Numbered from the stretch's first letter, positions 44,452-53,875 are shown. The stretch: DNA of 64,000 bases from JAKVBH01 sp049800955 (GCF_049800955.1 NZ_JBNAGA010000001.1:1-64000); one strand, 5' to 3'. Translations and numbers: made by a program. Notes: generated from the sequence alone by a model not told the origin.

Positions 44452-45093
44452 ATGAACATCATTCTGCTCGGGCCCCCGGGGGCCGGTAAAGGCACGCAGG
44501 CGCGCATCCTCGTCGAGGAACGCGGCATGGTGCAACTCTCCACCGGCGATATGCTGCGCGAGGCCAAAACCTCCGGTACGGAGATGGGCAATCGGGTGGC
44601 CGACGTCATGGCGCGGGGCGAGCTGGTCACAGATGAGATCGTGATCGGCCTCATTCGCGAAAAGTTGCAGACCGAGAAGGCCAATGGCTTCATTTTTGAT
44701 GGTTTCCCGCGCACCTTGCCGCAGGCGGATGCCCTGGGCGATTTGCTCAGCGAAATGGGGCAAAGCCTCGATCGTGTCATCGAGATGCAGGTGGATGACG
44801 ATGCCCTCGTCGCCCGCATCACCGCGCGCTCGACCTGTGCGGGCTGCGGCGAAGTCTACAACGACAACACCAAGCCCATTCCGTCGGACGGTAAATGCAC
44901 CAATTGCGGCAAGACCGAGTTTTCCCGCCGCGCCGATGACAATGCCGAAAGCCTCAAGATCCGGCTGATGGAATACTACAAGAAGACATCTCCGCTGATC
45001 GGGTATTACTACGCCAAGGGCGCGCTCTCCTCCGTCGATGGGTTGGGTGAGATTTCCGATGTGCAGGCGGCCATTGCCGGCCACCTGGACTGA
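44452..45093 (+). CDS. adk: Adenylate kinase
   Basis: Interconverts ATP, ADP and AMP. From the ATG at 44452 it begins MNIILLGPPGAGKGTQA with the P-loop at once, and has 213 residues. The long LID carries four cysteines (CAGC...CTNC), indicating a structural zinc site instead of the H-bond network of E. coli Adk. The phase is open 57 bases upstream but the chosen start has GGAGGG before it. Confidence 0.97.
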   Translation: MNIILLGPPGAGKGTQARILVEERGMVQLSTGDMLREAKTSGTEMGNRVADVMARGELVTDEIVIGLIREKLQTEKANGFIFDGFPRTLPQADALGDLLSEMGQSLDRVIEMQVDDDALVARITARSTCAGCGEVYNDNTKPIPSDGKCTNCGKTEFSRRADDNAESLKIRLMEYYKKTSPLIGYYYAKGALSSVDGLGEISDVQAAIAGHLD

Positions 45094-45483
45094 TCCCTGC
45101 TTTGAGCGACGCACCCTGCGGGGCACAACCTCAGGGTGAAAGTGGGCGCAGCACTTGATCCTTTCAAGCGGCTGCTGCGGAAATTTGGATACGTCCAAAG
45201 ATGTTTGTTCAGGCGGGTTTGGACAGGAATTTCCCGGCATTGCGCGCGGTCTTCCTGCGCGTGTGTGCCAGCGCACGTATGGGGCAAAGTGCAAACGGGC
45301 TTGACACCCCCCTCGAATCTCCCTAACTCGCGCTATCTCTTAAGAGATCCATACCACTGAGCGCGGGTCGCCCCCGCCGGACGTGGGATCACCTCATCGC
45401 TTGAGCCCGCGGGAAAATCCTTCGGGCTTCAGTTGTGAAAAAAGGGCCCGGGATTACGGGCTCGCAACGAAAGGACATGACAC
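45094..45483. other. Spacer and leader between adk and rpsM
   Basis: A 390-base spacer without a gene. It holds a promoter (45301-45329) and a leader with AGCCCG (45404-45409) pairing with CGGGCT (45423-45428), about 55 bases before rpsM. Confidence 0.5.
45301..45329 (+). promoter_or_regulatory. Predicted promoter of the rpsM (alpha) block
   Basis: TTGACA (45301-45306), a 17-base spacer and TAACTC (45324-45329). The -35 is consensus and the -10 weaker. The leader is about 150 bases. Confidence 0.5.
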
Positions 45484-45852
45484 GTGGCACGTATCGCCGG
45501 CGTTAACATCCCGACCCACAAGCGGGTCCCCATCGCCCTCACTTATGTCACCGGTATCGGCCATGCATCGGCCAAAGCCATCTGCGAAGCCGTCAACATC
45601 GACGCATCCCGTCGTGTGAACGAGCTGTCTGACGCAGAAGTGCTCGCCATGCGCGAACATATCGATGCCAACTACACTGTCGAAGGCGATCTGCGCCGCG
45701 AAGTGCAGATGAACATCAAACGTCTGATGGACCTCGGCTGCTACCGCGGTCTGCGCCATCGTCGTAACCTCCCCGTGCGCGGTCAGCGGACCCACACGAA
45801 CGCGCGGACGCGCAAAGGCCCGGCGAAACCCATCGCTGGCAAGAAGAAGTAA
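45484..45852 (+). CDS. rpsM: 30S ribosomal protein S13
   Basis: 30S head protein of 122 residues with a GTG start (product reads M-ARIAGVNIPTHKRVPIAL) and the C-terminal 'GLRHRRNLPVRGQRTHTNARTRKG' in segments. The start is fixed by homology and by AAAGGA upstream. Confidence 0.97.
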   Translation: MARIAGVNIPTHKRVPIALTYVTGIGHASAKAICEAVNIDASRRVNELSDAEVLAMREHIDANYTVEGDLRREVQMNIKRLMDLGCYRGLRHRRNLPVRGQRTHTNARTRKGPAKPIAGKKK

Positions 45853-45867
45853 GGGAGGCCCTGATCA

Positions 45868-46257
45868 ATGGCACGTGATACACGCAGGACCAAGAAAAAG
45901 GTCTCCAAGAACATCGCAGCTGGCGTCGCCCATGTGAACTCCAGCTTCAACAACACCAAAATCCTGATTTCCGACGTACAGGGCAACGCGATTGCGTGGT
46001 CCTCTGCCGGTACCATGGGTTTCAAAGGCTCGCGGAAATCCACACCTTACGCCGCCCAGATGGCTGCGGAAGATGCGGGCAAGAAAGCACAGGATCACGG
46101 TGTGAAAACACTGGAAGTTGAAGTGCAGGGCCCCGGTTCGGGCCGTGAATCCGCGCTGCGCGCTCTGGCCGCCATCGGGTTCAACATTACGTCGATCCGC
46201 GACGTGACGCCCATCGCGCACAACGGCTGCCGTCCGCCCAAACGCCGCCGCGTTTAA
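45868..46257 (+). CDS. rpsK: 30S ribosomal protein S11
   Basis: 30S platform protein of 129 residues: 'AHVNSSFNNTKILISDVQGN', 'GFKGSRKSTPYAAQ' and 'DVTPIAHNGCRPPKRRRV' at the C-terminus. It follows rpsM by 15 bases. No rpsD lies between it and rpoA, as is usual in alphaproteobacteria. Confidence 0.98.
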   Translation: MARDTRRTKKKVSKNIAAGVAHVNSSFNNTKILISDVQGNAIAWSSAGTMGFKGSRKSTPYAAQMAAEDAGKKAQDHGVKTLEVEVQGPGSGRESALRALAAIGFNITSIRDVTPIAHNGCRPPKRRRV

Positions 46258-46370
46258 GGCACTGCATCTGTCTACCCCGTGGCTCCGTTTTCGGGGCCAC
46301 GGTTTCGTCATTTCAACCTCGGGCGTTTTGCCTTTTCGGACATGGAGGCAAGACAAGTATGGAGGGACGC

Positions 46371-47387
46371 ATGATCCATAAAAATTGGGCTGAGCTCATC
46401 AAACCTACGCAGCTGGATGTAAAACCGGGTGCGGACCCGTCGCGTATGGCCACTGTCGTCGCTGAGCCGCTGGAGCGTGGCTTTGGCCTGACACTGGGCA
46501 ATGCGCTGCGTCGTGTTCTGCTGTCGTCGCTGCAAGGTGGCGCGATTACATCTGTTCAGATCGACAACGTGCTGCACGAGTTTTCCTCCGTGGCCGGTGT
46601 GCGGGAAGACGTGACCGATATCGTGCTGAACCTCAAAGGCGTGTCCCTGCGCATGGAAGTGGAAGGCCCCAAGCGGCTCTCCATCAATGCCAAGGGCCCC
46701 GGCATCGTGACGGCGGGCGATATCTCTGACAGCGCGGGGATCGAGATCCTCAACAAGGATCACGTCATTTGTCACCTCGATGACGGCGCGGATCTCTATG
46801 TCGAGCTCACCGTGAACACGGGCAAAGGCTATGTCTCTGCGGACAAGAACAAGCCGGAAGACGCGCCCATCGGTCTGATCCCGATTGATGCGATCTACTC
46901 GCCGGTCAAGAAGGTCTCCTACGATGTGCAGCCGACCCGCGAAGGTCAGGTTCTGGACTATGACAAGCTGACCATGAAGGTCGAGACGGATGGCTCCGTC
47001 ACGCCCGAGGACGCCGTGGCCTTCGCCGCGCGCATCCTGCAGGATCAGCTCTCGATCTTCGTCAACTTCGACGAGCCGGAATCGGCGCGTCAGGCGGACG
47101 AGGACGATGGTCTGGAGTTCAACCCGCTGCTGCTCAAGAAGGTCGACGAGCTCGAGCTGTCCGTGCGCTCGGCCAACTGCCTGAAGAACGACAACATCGT
47201 CTACATCGGGGATCTGATCCAGAAAACCGAAGCAGAGATGCTGCGCACGCCGAACTTCGGCCGCAAGTCGCTCAACGAGATCAAGGAAGTGCTTTCGGGC
47301 ATGGGTCTGCATCTCGGCATGGATGTCGAAGACTGGCCGCCGGACAATATCGAAGACCTCGCCAAGAAGTTCGAAGACAGCTTCTAA
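46371..47387 (+). CDS. rpoA: RNA polymerase alpha subunit
   Basis: Assembles the polymerase core and binds UP elements and activators. From the ATG at 46371 it has 338 residues with the N-terminal assembly domain ('EPLERGFGLTLGNALRRVLLSS') and the C-terminal domain ('LELSVRSANCLKNDNIVYIGDL', 'TPNFGRKSLNEIKEVL'). An in-frame ATG 12 bases upstream is possible. Confidence 0.98.
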   Translation: MIHKNWAELIKPTQLDVKPGADPSRMATVVAEPLERGFGLTLGNALRRVLLSSLQGGAITSVQIDNVLHEFSSVAGVREDVTDIVLNLKGVSLRMEVEGPKRLSINAKGPGIVTAGDISDSAGIEILNKDHVICHLDDGADLYVELTVNTGKGYVSADKNKPEDAPIGLIPIDAIYSPVKKVSYDVQPTREGQVLDYDKLTMKVETDGSVTPEDAVAFAARILQDQLSIFVNFDEPESARQADEDDGLEFNPLLLKKVDELELSVRSANCLKNDNIVYIGDLIQKTEAEMLRTPNFGRKSLNEIKEVLSGMGLHLGMDVEDWPPDNIEDLAKKFEDSF

Positions 47388-47445
47388 GGCGCTGAATTCC
47401 CCCGTTGCGCAGTGACCGTTCGGTCCGGCGGCGCGGCGGGGGGCA

Positions 47446-47478
47446 TTTTGTGCGATTTGGACCCCTCATCGCACAAAA
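47446..47478 (+). repeat. Strong hairpin between rpoA and rplQ
   Basis: TTTTGTGCGAT (47446-47456) and ATCGCACAAAA (47468-47478) form a perfect 11-bp stem with an 11-base loop; flanking GGGG and CCCC can extend it past a small bulge. It sits in the middle of the unusually long 205-base rpoA-rplQ spacer. No T-run follows. Confidence 0.75.
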
Positions 47479-47592
47479 CCCCTGGGCTTTGGCCCATGCG
47501 ACCGGGCATCTGCCCCAAGGTGAGGACCTGACACGCATCGGGTCCCGGACAAAGCAAAACAGCCCGTAGAGGGCACATTGGAGTAAAGACAC

Positions 47593-48012
47593 ATGCGTCA
47601 CGCACGAGGCTACCGCCGCCTGAACCGCACCCATGAGCACCGTAAGGCGCTTTTTTCCAACATGGCCGGTTCGCTCATCGAACATGAGCAAATCAAGACC
47701 ACGCTGCCCAAGGCCAAAGAGCTCAAGCGGATCATGGACAAGCTGATCACGCTCGGCAAACGCGGCGACCTGCACGCCCGCCGCCAGGCCGCAGCGCAGC
47801 TGAAAGAAGACAAGGACGTCGCCAAACTCTTCGAGATCCTTGGCCCCCGTTATGCCGAGCGCCAGGGTGGCTACACCCGTGTTCTCAAAGCCGGTTTCCG
47901 CTATGGCGACATGGCGCCGATGGCGATCATCGAGCTTGTGGACCGCGATGTCGACGCCAAGGGCGCGGCTGACAAGGCTCGCCTCGAAGCCGCCGAGGCC
48001 GACGCAGACTAA
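47593..48012 (+). CDS. rplQ: 50S ribosomal protein L17
   Basis: 139-residue 50S protein: 'MRHARGYRRLNRTHEHRKAL' and 'IEHEQIKTTLPKAKELKRIMDKLITLGKRGDLHARR' in segments. It is the last gene of the alpha block; a hairpin plus T-rich stretch follows. Confidence 0.97.
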   Translation: MRHARGYRRLNRTHEHRKALFSNMAGSLIEHEQIKTTLPKAKELKRIMDKLITLGKRGDLHARRQAAAQLKEDKDVAKLFEILGPRYAERQGGYTRVLKAGFRYGDMAPMAIIELVDRDVDAKGAADKARLEAAEADAD

Positions 48013-48033
48013 GCGGTTTGAAATCGTTTGAAA

Positions 48034-48070
48034 GCGCCTCGCGGTCCACCGGCCGCGGGGCGTTTTGCTT
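48034..48070 (+). terminator. Terminator after rplQ
   Basis: GCGCCTCGCGG pairs, with one mismatch, with CCGCGGGGCG around TCCACCGG, followed by TTTTGCTTTT. It separates the ribosomal block from the protease gene. Confidence 0.7.
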
Positions 48071-48150
48071 TTGTCGTGATATGCGTATTTTGGGCCAGAA
48101 GAAGCGGGATGGTTGTTTTTGACACTCGTGTTTCGCATATGGTGATGTCA

Positions 48151-49530
48151 ATGAAATGGGTATTGCTTATATGTTTGGCATGGATTGGCGCGGCACAGGC
48201 AGAGACCCGTGTCCCGAGCTCTTCGGCTGAGATTGCGCTGAGCTTCGCCCCTTTGGTGCAGGAGGCCGCGCCGGCCGTTGTGAATATCTACGCGCGACGG
48301 GTCGTGGAAAGCAGGCGCCGAAGCCCCTTCGCCAACGATCCGTTCTTCCGCGATTTTTTCCGGGAGTTTGGCCAAACGCGCCCTCGCATTCAGAATTCAC
48401 TGGGCTCTGGCGTTATTCTCTCGGCGGATGGCATTGTCGTGTCCAACTACCATGTGGTGGGGCAAGCGACGGATATTCGTGTGGTTTTGAAGGATCGCCG
48501 GGAGTTTTCGGCGCGTGTCCTGCTGGGCGATGAAGAAAGCGATTTGGCGATCCTGCAGCTTGAGGGCGCGCAAGACATGCCGCATCTGGCGCTGCGCGAC
48601 AGTAACACGGTTGAAGTTGGTGAGTTGGTCCTGGCCATTGGCAATCCTTTTGGGGTTGGGCAGACGGTCAGCTCGGGGATCGTGTCCGGGCTGGCGCGAT
48701 CCGGCACCGCTACGGGCAATGGCCGGGGGTATTTCATTCAAACAGATGCGCCAATCAACCCGGGCAACTCGGGGGGGGCCTTGGTGGATATGCAGGGCCG
48801 TCTCATCGGCGTGAACACATCGATCCTGACGCGCTCCGGCGGCTCAAACGGGATTGGATTTGCAATTCCGGCCTCGCTTGTCGCTCAGTTTGTCACTCAG
48901 GCCCGCGCGGGGGCCGGTGCGTTCTTGCGACCCTGGGCGGGCATTACGGGGCAGGCTGTGAGCGCGGATTTGGCCGAAAGCCTCGGCCTGCAGATCCCCG
49001 AGGGCGTGGTCGTCGCTGAGTTGCACCCGGCCAGCCCTTTTGTCGTGGCAGGGCTCGCGCCGGGAGATGTCATCACACAGGTGGATCGCCTACCGGTCAA
49101 CACACCGGCGGAGATGTTGTTTCACATGTCAGTGAAAGGCATCGGCGCGGAGGCGGAGATCACCTTTCTGCGCGGGGGGCTGCCATCGACCGTGTCGGTG
49201 CCATTGATCCTGCCGCCAGATGTCCCCGACCGTGAGGCTATGGTCCTCGGGCGCCGCGATATTCTCGAGGGGCTTGCGTTGGCGCGGGTCAACCCGGCCG
49301 TCAGTTCTGAGTTGGGTCTGCCGATCCAATCCGAAGGTGTGGTTGTCACGGATCCGGGTCCCCTGGGGGCGCGGGTCGGTCTGCGCCTGGGGGATCTCGT
49401 TTTGGGCGTGGACGGTCGTGCCGTTGATCGGCCAACCGACATGGCGCGCGCGTTGCGGCGCGCGGCGGGCAGCACAACGATTGTGGTCAACCGTCAGGGA
49501 CGGCGCGTGACCTTGCGGTTTCGGATCTGA
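48151..49530 (+). CDS. Deg/HtrA-type periplasmic serine protease with two PDZ domains
   Basis: Trypsin-fold quality-control protease. A signal peptide (MKWVLLICLAWIGAAQA) leads into the protease domain with His101 (SNYHVV), Asp131 (EESDLAIL) and Ser207 (NPGNSGGA). Two PDZ domains follow, around residues 265-350 and 370-455. Of several in-frame starts (48028, 48109, 48139, 48145, 48151) I chose the one beginning the signal peptide; it gives 459 residues. It is followed after two bases by rarA. Confidence 0.9.
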   Translation: MKWVLLICLAWIGAAQAETRVPSSSAEIALSFAPLVQEAAPAVVNIYARRVVESRRRSPFANDPFFRDFFREFGQTRPRIQNSLGSGVILSADGIVVSNYHVVGQATDIRVVLKDRREFSARVLLGDEESDLAILQLEGAQDMPHLALRDSNTVEVGELVLAIGNPFGVGQTVSSGIVSGLARSGTATGNGRGYFIQTDAPINPGNSGGALVDMQGRLIGVNTSILTRSGGSNGIGFAIPASLVAQFVTQARAGAGAFLRPWAGITGQAVSADLAESLGLQIPEGVVVAELHPASPFVVAGLAPGDVITQVDRLPVNTPAEMLFHMSVKGIGAEAEITFLRGGLPSTVSVPLILPPDVPDREAMVLGRRDILEGLALARVNPAVSSELGLPIQSEGVVVTDPGPLGARVGLRLGDLVLGVDGRAVDRPTDMARALRRAAGSTTIVVNRQGRRVTLRFRI

Positions 49531-49532
49531 GG

Positions 49533-50837
49533 ATGGCGGATCTCTTTGACACAGACGGCCCGGTTGATGATGCCCCGCGCCCGCTGGCAGACAGGCTGCG
49601 GCCCCAAGTCCTGACCGATGTGATCGGTCAAACCCAGCTTTTGGGGGCGGACGGCCCGCTGACGGTCATGCTGGGGTCCAAGGCGCTTGGTTCGATCGTG
49701 TTTTGGGGGCCGCCCGGGGTCGGGAAGACGACGATTGCGCGGCTTCTGGCACAAGAGAGCGATCTGCATTTCGTCCAGATCAGCGCCATCTTCACAGGTG
49801 TGCCGGAGCTTAGAAAGGTCTTTGAGGCCGCGAAACTCAGGCGTCAGCAGGGGCAGGGCACCTTGCTGTTCGTGGATGAAATCCACCGGTTCAACAAAGC
49901 GCAACAGGACGGCTTTCTGCCCCATATGGAAGACGGCACGATTGTACTCGTCGGTGCCACGACGGAAAACCCGAGCTTTGAGCTGAACTCTGCGATCCTG
50001 AGCCGCGCGCAGGTCATGACGTTGACACGGCTTGATTTGACCGAGATGGAGCTTTTGGCACAGCGGGCCGAAAAAGCGCTGGAGCGAAGTCTGCCGCTTG
50101 ACGGGCACGCGCGCGAACAGCTGCTTGAGATGGCTGATGGGGACGGGCGCGCGCTTCTCAATCTGGTTGAGCAGGTCGCCGCCTGGAGGGTTGAGGGCAA
50201 ACTCACACCTGAGCAGCTGGGCCAGCGATTGCAACGGCGCGCCGCGCAATACGACAAGTCGGGTGATGCGCATTACAACCTGATCTCGGCTCTGCACAAA
50301 TCGGTGCGCGGTTCGGACCCTGATGCTTCGCTCTACTGGTTTGCGCGCATGCTCGAGGGGGGCGAAGACCCGCGCTTTCTGGCCCGCCGCATCACGCGTA
50401 TGGCTGTGGAAGACATTGGCCTCGCTGATCCGCAGGCGCAGGCCGTGTGTCTGCAAAGCTGGGAAACCTATGAGCGCCTGGGCTCTCCTGAAGGCGAATT
50501 GGCGCTGGCGCAGGCGGTGGTTTATCTGGCGCTCGCACCGAAATCCAACGCAACCTACGTGGCTTACAAGGCGGCGCGCCGTGCCGCCAAGGACACAGGC
50601 TCCGCCCCGCCGCCCAAGCATATTCTGAACGCGCCGACATCGTTGATGAAAACCGAAGGCTATGGCGCGGGCTATGCCTATGATCACGACGCGGAAGATG
50701 GGTTCTCCGGCCAGAATTATTTCCCCGATGAGATGCAGCGCCCGGGCTTCTACGCGCCTGTCGAGCGTGGGTTCGAGCGTGATCTGAAAAAGCGCGTGGA
50801 GTATTTCGCGCGGCTCAGAGCCAAACGGTCAACTTGA
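49533..50837 (+). CDS. rarA: Replication-associated recombination protein A
   Basis: AAA+ ATPase of the clamp-loader family acting at stalled forks. The 434 residues have Walker A GPPGVGKTTIA, Walker B LFVDEIHRF, the sensor 'GATTENPSFELN' and the C-terminal tetramerisation region ('AVYLALAPKSNATYVAYKAA'-like). It sits between the protease and crcB on the same strand. Confidence 0.94.
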   Translation: MADLFDTDGPVDDAPRPLADRLRPQVLTDVIGQTQLLGADGPLTVMLGSKALGSIVFWGPPGVGKTTIARLLAQESDLHFVQISAIFTGVPELRKVFEAAKLRRQQGQGTLLFVDEIHRFNKAQQDGFLPHMEDGTIVLVGATTENPSFELNSAILSRAQVMTLTRLDLTEMELLAQRAEKALERSLPLDGHAREQLLEMADGDGRALLNLVEQVAAWRVEGKLTPEQLGQRLQRRAAQYDKSGDAHYNLISALHKSVRGSDPDASLYWFARMLEGGEDPRFLARRITRMAVEDIGLADPQAQAVCLQSWETYERLGSPEGELALAQAVVYLALAPKSNATYVAYKAARRAAKDTGSAPPPKHILNAPTSLMKTEGYGAGYAYDHDAEDGFSGQNYFPDEMQRPGFYAPVERGFERDLKKRVEYFARLRAKRST

Positions 50838-50869
50838 CATGCGCCAGCCCGCGCGCGAGAGGGGGCAGC

Positions 50870-51250
50870 ATGTGGATCACACTCGCACAAGTTGCCCTCG
50901 GAGGCGCGATAGGCGCGGCACTGCGCTTTGGCGCTGGCGTCATGATCCTCCGCGCGCTGGGGCCCATGGCCTTTCCGCTGGGCGTGATCAGCGTCAATAT
51001 TCTGGGATCCTTTCTGATGGGCTTCTTTGTCGTTCTGGCGGCGCAAAAGGGTCTGACGGCCTGGGGGCCTTTTGTGATGACAGGCGTGCTGGGCGGGTTC
51101 ACGACCTTCTCGGCGTTTTCGCTTGAAACCGTGACACTGCTGGAGCGCGGCCAGCTCGGGTTGGCAATGGCCTATGTCGTGGGGTCGGTGGTCTTGTCAG
51201 TGGGTGGGCTTTACGTAGGCGTCACGATGGCGCGAGGGATTTGGGCATGA
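50870..51250 (+). CDS. crcB: Fluoride-specific ion channel CrcB/Fluc
   Basis: Small dual-topology fluoride exporter of 126 residues with four helices. It contains 'GGAIGAALRFG', 'VNILGSFLMGFF' and 'GVLGGFTTFSAFSLE', the conserved Fluc pore motifs. The ATG at 50870 (GGGGGCAGC upstream) is preferred over an upstream in-frame start. Its stop overlaps the next ATG. I saw no fluoride riboswitch upstream. Confidence 0.93.
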   Translation: MWITLAQVALGGAIGAALRFGAGVMILRALGPMAFPLGVISVNILGSFLMGFFVVLAAQKGLTAWGPFVMTGVLGGFTTFSAFSLETVTLLERGQLGLAMAYVVGSVVLSVGGLYVGVTMARGIWA

Positions 51251-52305
51251 GCTTTGTGCAAAAACGTGTGATTGCGGAGGCGGATGCGGGCCAGCGGCTC
51301 GATCGCTGGCTCAAGCGCACCTTTCCGCAAATGGGGCAGGGCCGCATCGAGAAGGCTTGCCGCAAGGGCGAGCTGCGTATCGATGGAGGGCGTGTGAAGC
51401 CGTCTACGCGGATCGAGGCGGGACAGGAAGTGCGCATCCCCCCTCTGCCCAAGCCGGAAGATGCCAAGCAAGACGCGCCGCAGGCCAAACCCAAGGCGCG
51501 GATCACGCGGGCCGATGCCGAGCTGATGGAATCGAGTGTGATTTACCGCGATGATCATATCATCGCGATCAACAAACCGCCCGGATTGCCCACGCAAGGC
51601 GGCAGCAAGCAGACGCGTCATGTGGATGGCCTGTCCGAGGCCTTGCGCTTTGGTTTTGAGGAGAAGCCGCGGCTGGTGCATAGGCTGGACAAGGATACAT
51701 CAGGCGTTCTGATCCTCGCGCGCACCCGCGCCGCAGCGCAGGCCATGACGGCCGCTTTGCGCCATAAGCAGACCCGCAAGATCTACTGGGCGCTCGTGGC
51801 AGGTGTCCCGGTGCCCTATCTCGGCGAGATCAAATACGGGCTTATGAAGGCGGCAGGCCATGGCCGGTCGGGTGAAGGCGAGAAGATGATCTGCGTCCAC
51901 CCTCGGGAGGTGGAACGGACGGAGGGCGCCAAACGCGCTATCACGCAATACGCGACGCTCTACCGAGTGGCGAGCCGGGCGGCCTGGGTCGCGATGGAGC
52001 CCATCACCGGGCGGACCCATCAGCTGCGCGCGCATATGGCGGAGATCGGGCATCCTATCGTGGGCGATGGCAAATACGGCGGCTCGAGCCAGGACAATAT
52101 GGGCGATGGCTGGGGTGCAGGCGTGGGCGGCGTCATTTCCAAGAAGCTGCATCTGCATGCCCGCACCATGCGGTTTGAACATCCCGTGACCAAGCAAGAG
52201 ACAACCATTCACGCAGAGCTGCCGCCGCACATGGCTGACACCTGGAACACGCTCGGCTGGACGCCTGATCTTGCCGCCGAAGATCCATTCGAGAGCTTGC
52301 TGTGA
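51247..52305 (+). CDS. RluC-family 23S rRNA pseudouridine synthase
   Basis: Converts uridine to pseudouridine in rRNA. An N-terminal S4 RNA-binding domain ('QRLDRWLKRTFPQMGQGRIEKACRKGELRIDG' in segments) is followed by the RluA-type catalytic domain with the active-site aspartate in VHRLDKDTSGVLILA and 'ITGRTHQLRAHM'. It has 352 residues. ATGA overlap with crcB upstream and GTGA overlap with the HAD gene downstream. RluC is the likely subtype, but RluD is hard to exclude. Confidence 0.88.
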   Translation: MSFVQKRVIAEADAGQRLDRWLKRTFPQMGQGRIEKACRKGELRIDGGRVKPSTRIEAGQEVRIPPLPKPEDAKQDAPQAKPKARITRADAELMESSVIYRDDHIIAINKPPGLPTQGGSKQTRHVDGLSEALRFGFEEKPRLVHRLDKDTSGVLILARTRAAAQAMTAALRHKQTRKIYWALVAGVPVPYLGEIKYGLMKAAGHGRSGEGEKMICVHPREVERTEGAKRAITQYATLYRVASRAAWVAMEPITGRTHQLRAHMAEIGHPIVGDGKYGGSSQDNMGDGWGAGVGGVISKKLHLHARTMRFEHPVTKQETTIHAELPPHMADTWNTLGWTPDLAAEDPFESLL

Positions 52306-52973
52306 AACTGATTGTCTTTGATGTCGATGGCACGCTTGTCGATAGCCAGGGCGATATTCTCGCGGCCATGACACGCGCCTTTGAGGGTGAGGGGCTCACA
52401 CCTCCTGCGCGGGAGGCCGTGCTTTCGATTGTGGGGCTGTCGCTGCCGCAGGCGATGGCGCGGTTGGCGCCTCAAACGGATGTTGTCCAACAGGATCGGC
52501 TGACCGAAGGGTACAAGGACGCATACGTCGCGCTGCGCGCGGAGAATGGCGTCGCGCAGTCTTCGCCGCTCTATCCCGGCGTGCGCGCGATGCTTGATCG
52601 GTTGTCGGAACGCGAGGATCTGCTGCTTGGTGTGGCGACGGGCAAATCTCGCCGTGGGCTGGACAAGCTGATCGCGGGTCACGGGTTGGGGGGTGTGTTC
52701 GTGACCGAGCAGGTCGCGGATTTTCACCCCTCCAAGCCGCATCCTGCGATGTTGCACAGCGCCATGGCCGAGGCAGACGTTCAGGCCCGCGATACGCTGA
52801 TGTTGGGAGATACGAGCTTTGACATGGACATGGCCCATGCGGCGGGCTGCACAGGCATCGGCGTCTCGTGGGGATATCATCCGGTGTCGGCGCTGGCCCG
52901 CGCGGCGCATATCATAGATGACATCGGTGCTTTGGATGGGATCATCAGAGACATTTGGGGGATGTCCTCATGA
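52302..52973 (+). CDS. HAD-family hydrolase, phosphoglycolate-phosphatase-like
   Basis: Phosphatase of the HAD superfamily, 223 residues. Motif I is VFDVDGTLVDSQ, motif II lies in 'LLGVATGKSR', the motif III lysine in 'DFHPSKPHPAM', and motif IV is MLGDTSFDMDMA. A helical cap follows motif I, as in Gph and pyrophosphatases. The GTG start overlaps the pseudouridine synthase stop, and its own stop overlaps the ATP12 start. The physiological substrate is not certain. Confidence 0.88.
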   Translation: MKLIVFDVDGTLVDSQGDILAAMTRAFEGEGLTPPAREAVLSIVGLSLPQAMARLAPQTDVVQQDRLTEGYKDAYVALRAENGVAQSSPLYPGVRAMLDRLSEREDLLLGVATGKSRRGLDKLIAGHGLGGVFVTEQVADFHPSKPHPAMLHSAMAEADVQARDTLMLGDTSFDMDMAHAAGCTGIGVSWGYHPVSALARAAHIIDDIGALDGIIRDIWGMSS

Positions 52974-53689
52974 GTGAATGGAAAGCAAAACGGTTTTGGA
53001 CGGAGGTCAGCGTCGTTGAAGAGGAGCGCGGTTTCGCGATCCTGTTGGATGGGCGCCCCGTGCGTACGCCCGCCAAAACGCAAGTGATTGTGCCCACAGA
53101 CGCCCTCGCGCAGGAAATCGCGCAGGAGTGGGAGGCGCAGGAGGGTGAGATTGATCCGCGCGCCATGCTGTTTACCCGCACGGCCAACGCGGCGCTGGAC
53201 AAAGTGACGGCTCAGCGTGAGGAAGTGATCGAGATGTTGGCAGAATACGGTGCCAGCGATCTGACCTGCTACCGCGCGAGCGATCCCGAGGGCCTTGTTG
53301 CGCGTCAGGCCGAGGCCTGGGATCCGCTCATCGAATGGGCCGCTGACACGTTTGACGCGCGTTTGAAGCCCACGACGGGCGTCATGTATGCGGCGCAAGA
53401 CCAAACCGCGCTTGAGCGTTTGAAAGCACCGATTGACCGGATGTCTGTGTTCGAAATTGCAGCCTTTCACGATCTCGTCTCGCTGTCGGGGTCTTTGCTG
53501 ATCGCATTGGCCACAACGCGGAATTACGCGCCGCTGGATGACCTCTGGGCCCGCTCGAGGGTCGATGAAACATGGCAGGAAGAGCAATGGGGCGAGGACG
53601 AAGAAGCAAGCGCTCTCGCGGCTCATAAACGCTCCGAATTCATGCACGCCGGACGTGTTTGGCACACGCTTTCTCTCAAAAAAGGCTAG
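52970..53689 (+). CDS. ATP12-family chaperone
   Basis: Related to mitochondrial ATP12, which assists F1-ATPase alpha-subunit assembly; common in alphaproteobacteria. The 239 residues include 'KRFWTEVSVVEEERGFAILLDGRPVRTPAK' in segments, 'EWEAQEGEIDP' and 'MFTRTANAALDKV'-like stretches. The ATG at 52970 overlaps the HAD stop. It is the last gene of a four-gene overlapping run. Confidence 0.9.
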   Translation: MSEWKAKRFWTEVSVVEEERGFAILLDGRPVRTPAKTQVIVPTDALAQEIAQEWEAQEGEIDPRAMLFTRTANAALDKVTAQREEVIEMLAEYGASDLTCYRASDPEGLVARQAEAWDPLIEWAADTFDARLKPTTGVMYAAQDQTALERLKAPIDRMSVFEIAAFHDLVSLSGSLLIALATTRNYAPLDDLWARSRVDETWQEEQWGEDEEASALAAHKRSEFMHAGRVWHTLSLKKG

Positions 53690-53740
53690 TTTACCCGGCG
53701 GAAAGTGCCATTTGGGAATGTGAAAGCTCTTTTGCAAGCC

Positions 53741-53769
53741 TTGACGTTTCCAAATGAATCCCATCATTC
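53741..53769 (+). promoter_or_regulatory. Possible promoter of the aap operon
   Basis: TTGACG (53741-53746), a 17-base spacer and TCATTC (53764-53769). CATTTGG (53709-53715) and CCAAATG (53750-53756) form an inverted repeat around the -35 that might be an operator. A leader hairpin TGGCGCC-CA-GGCGCCA follows near 53812. Confidence 0.35.
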
Positions 53770-53875
53770 TTGTTTATGTCAGAGGGGTTGTGGCCCCTTT
53801 TTCAACTCGTGTCTGGCGCCCAGGCGCCAAAAAACGCCGCCTCACTCATGGCGGTGAAAACAGGAAGAGGTAAAC

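Noticed and set aside
50838..50869. Fluoride riboswitch before crcB
   Set aside because: The spacer is only 32 bases and lies directly after rarA; no riboswitch core is visible.
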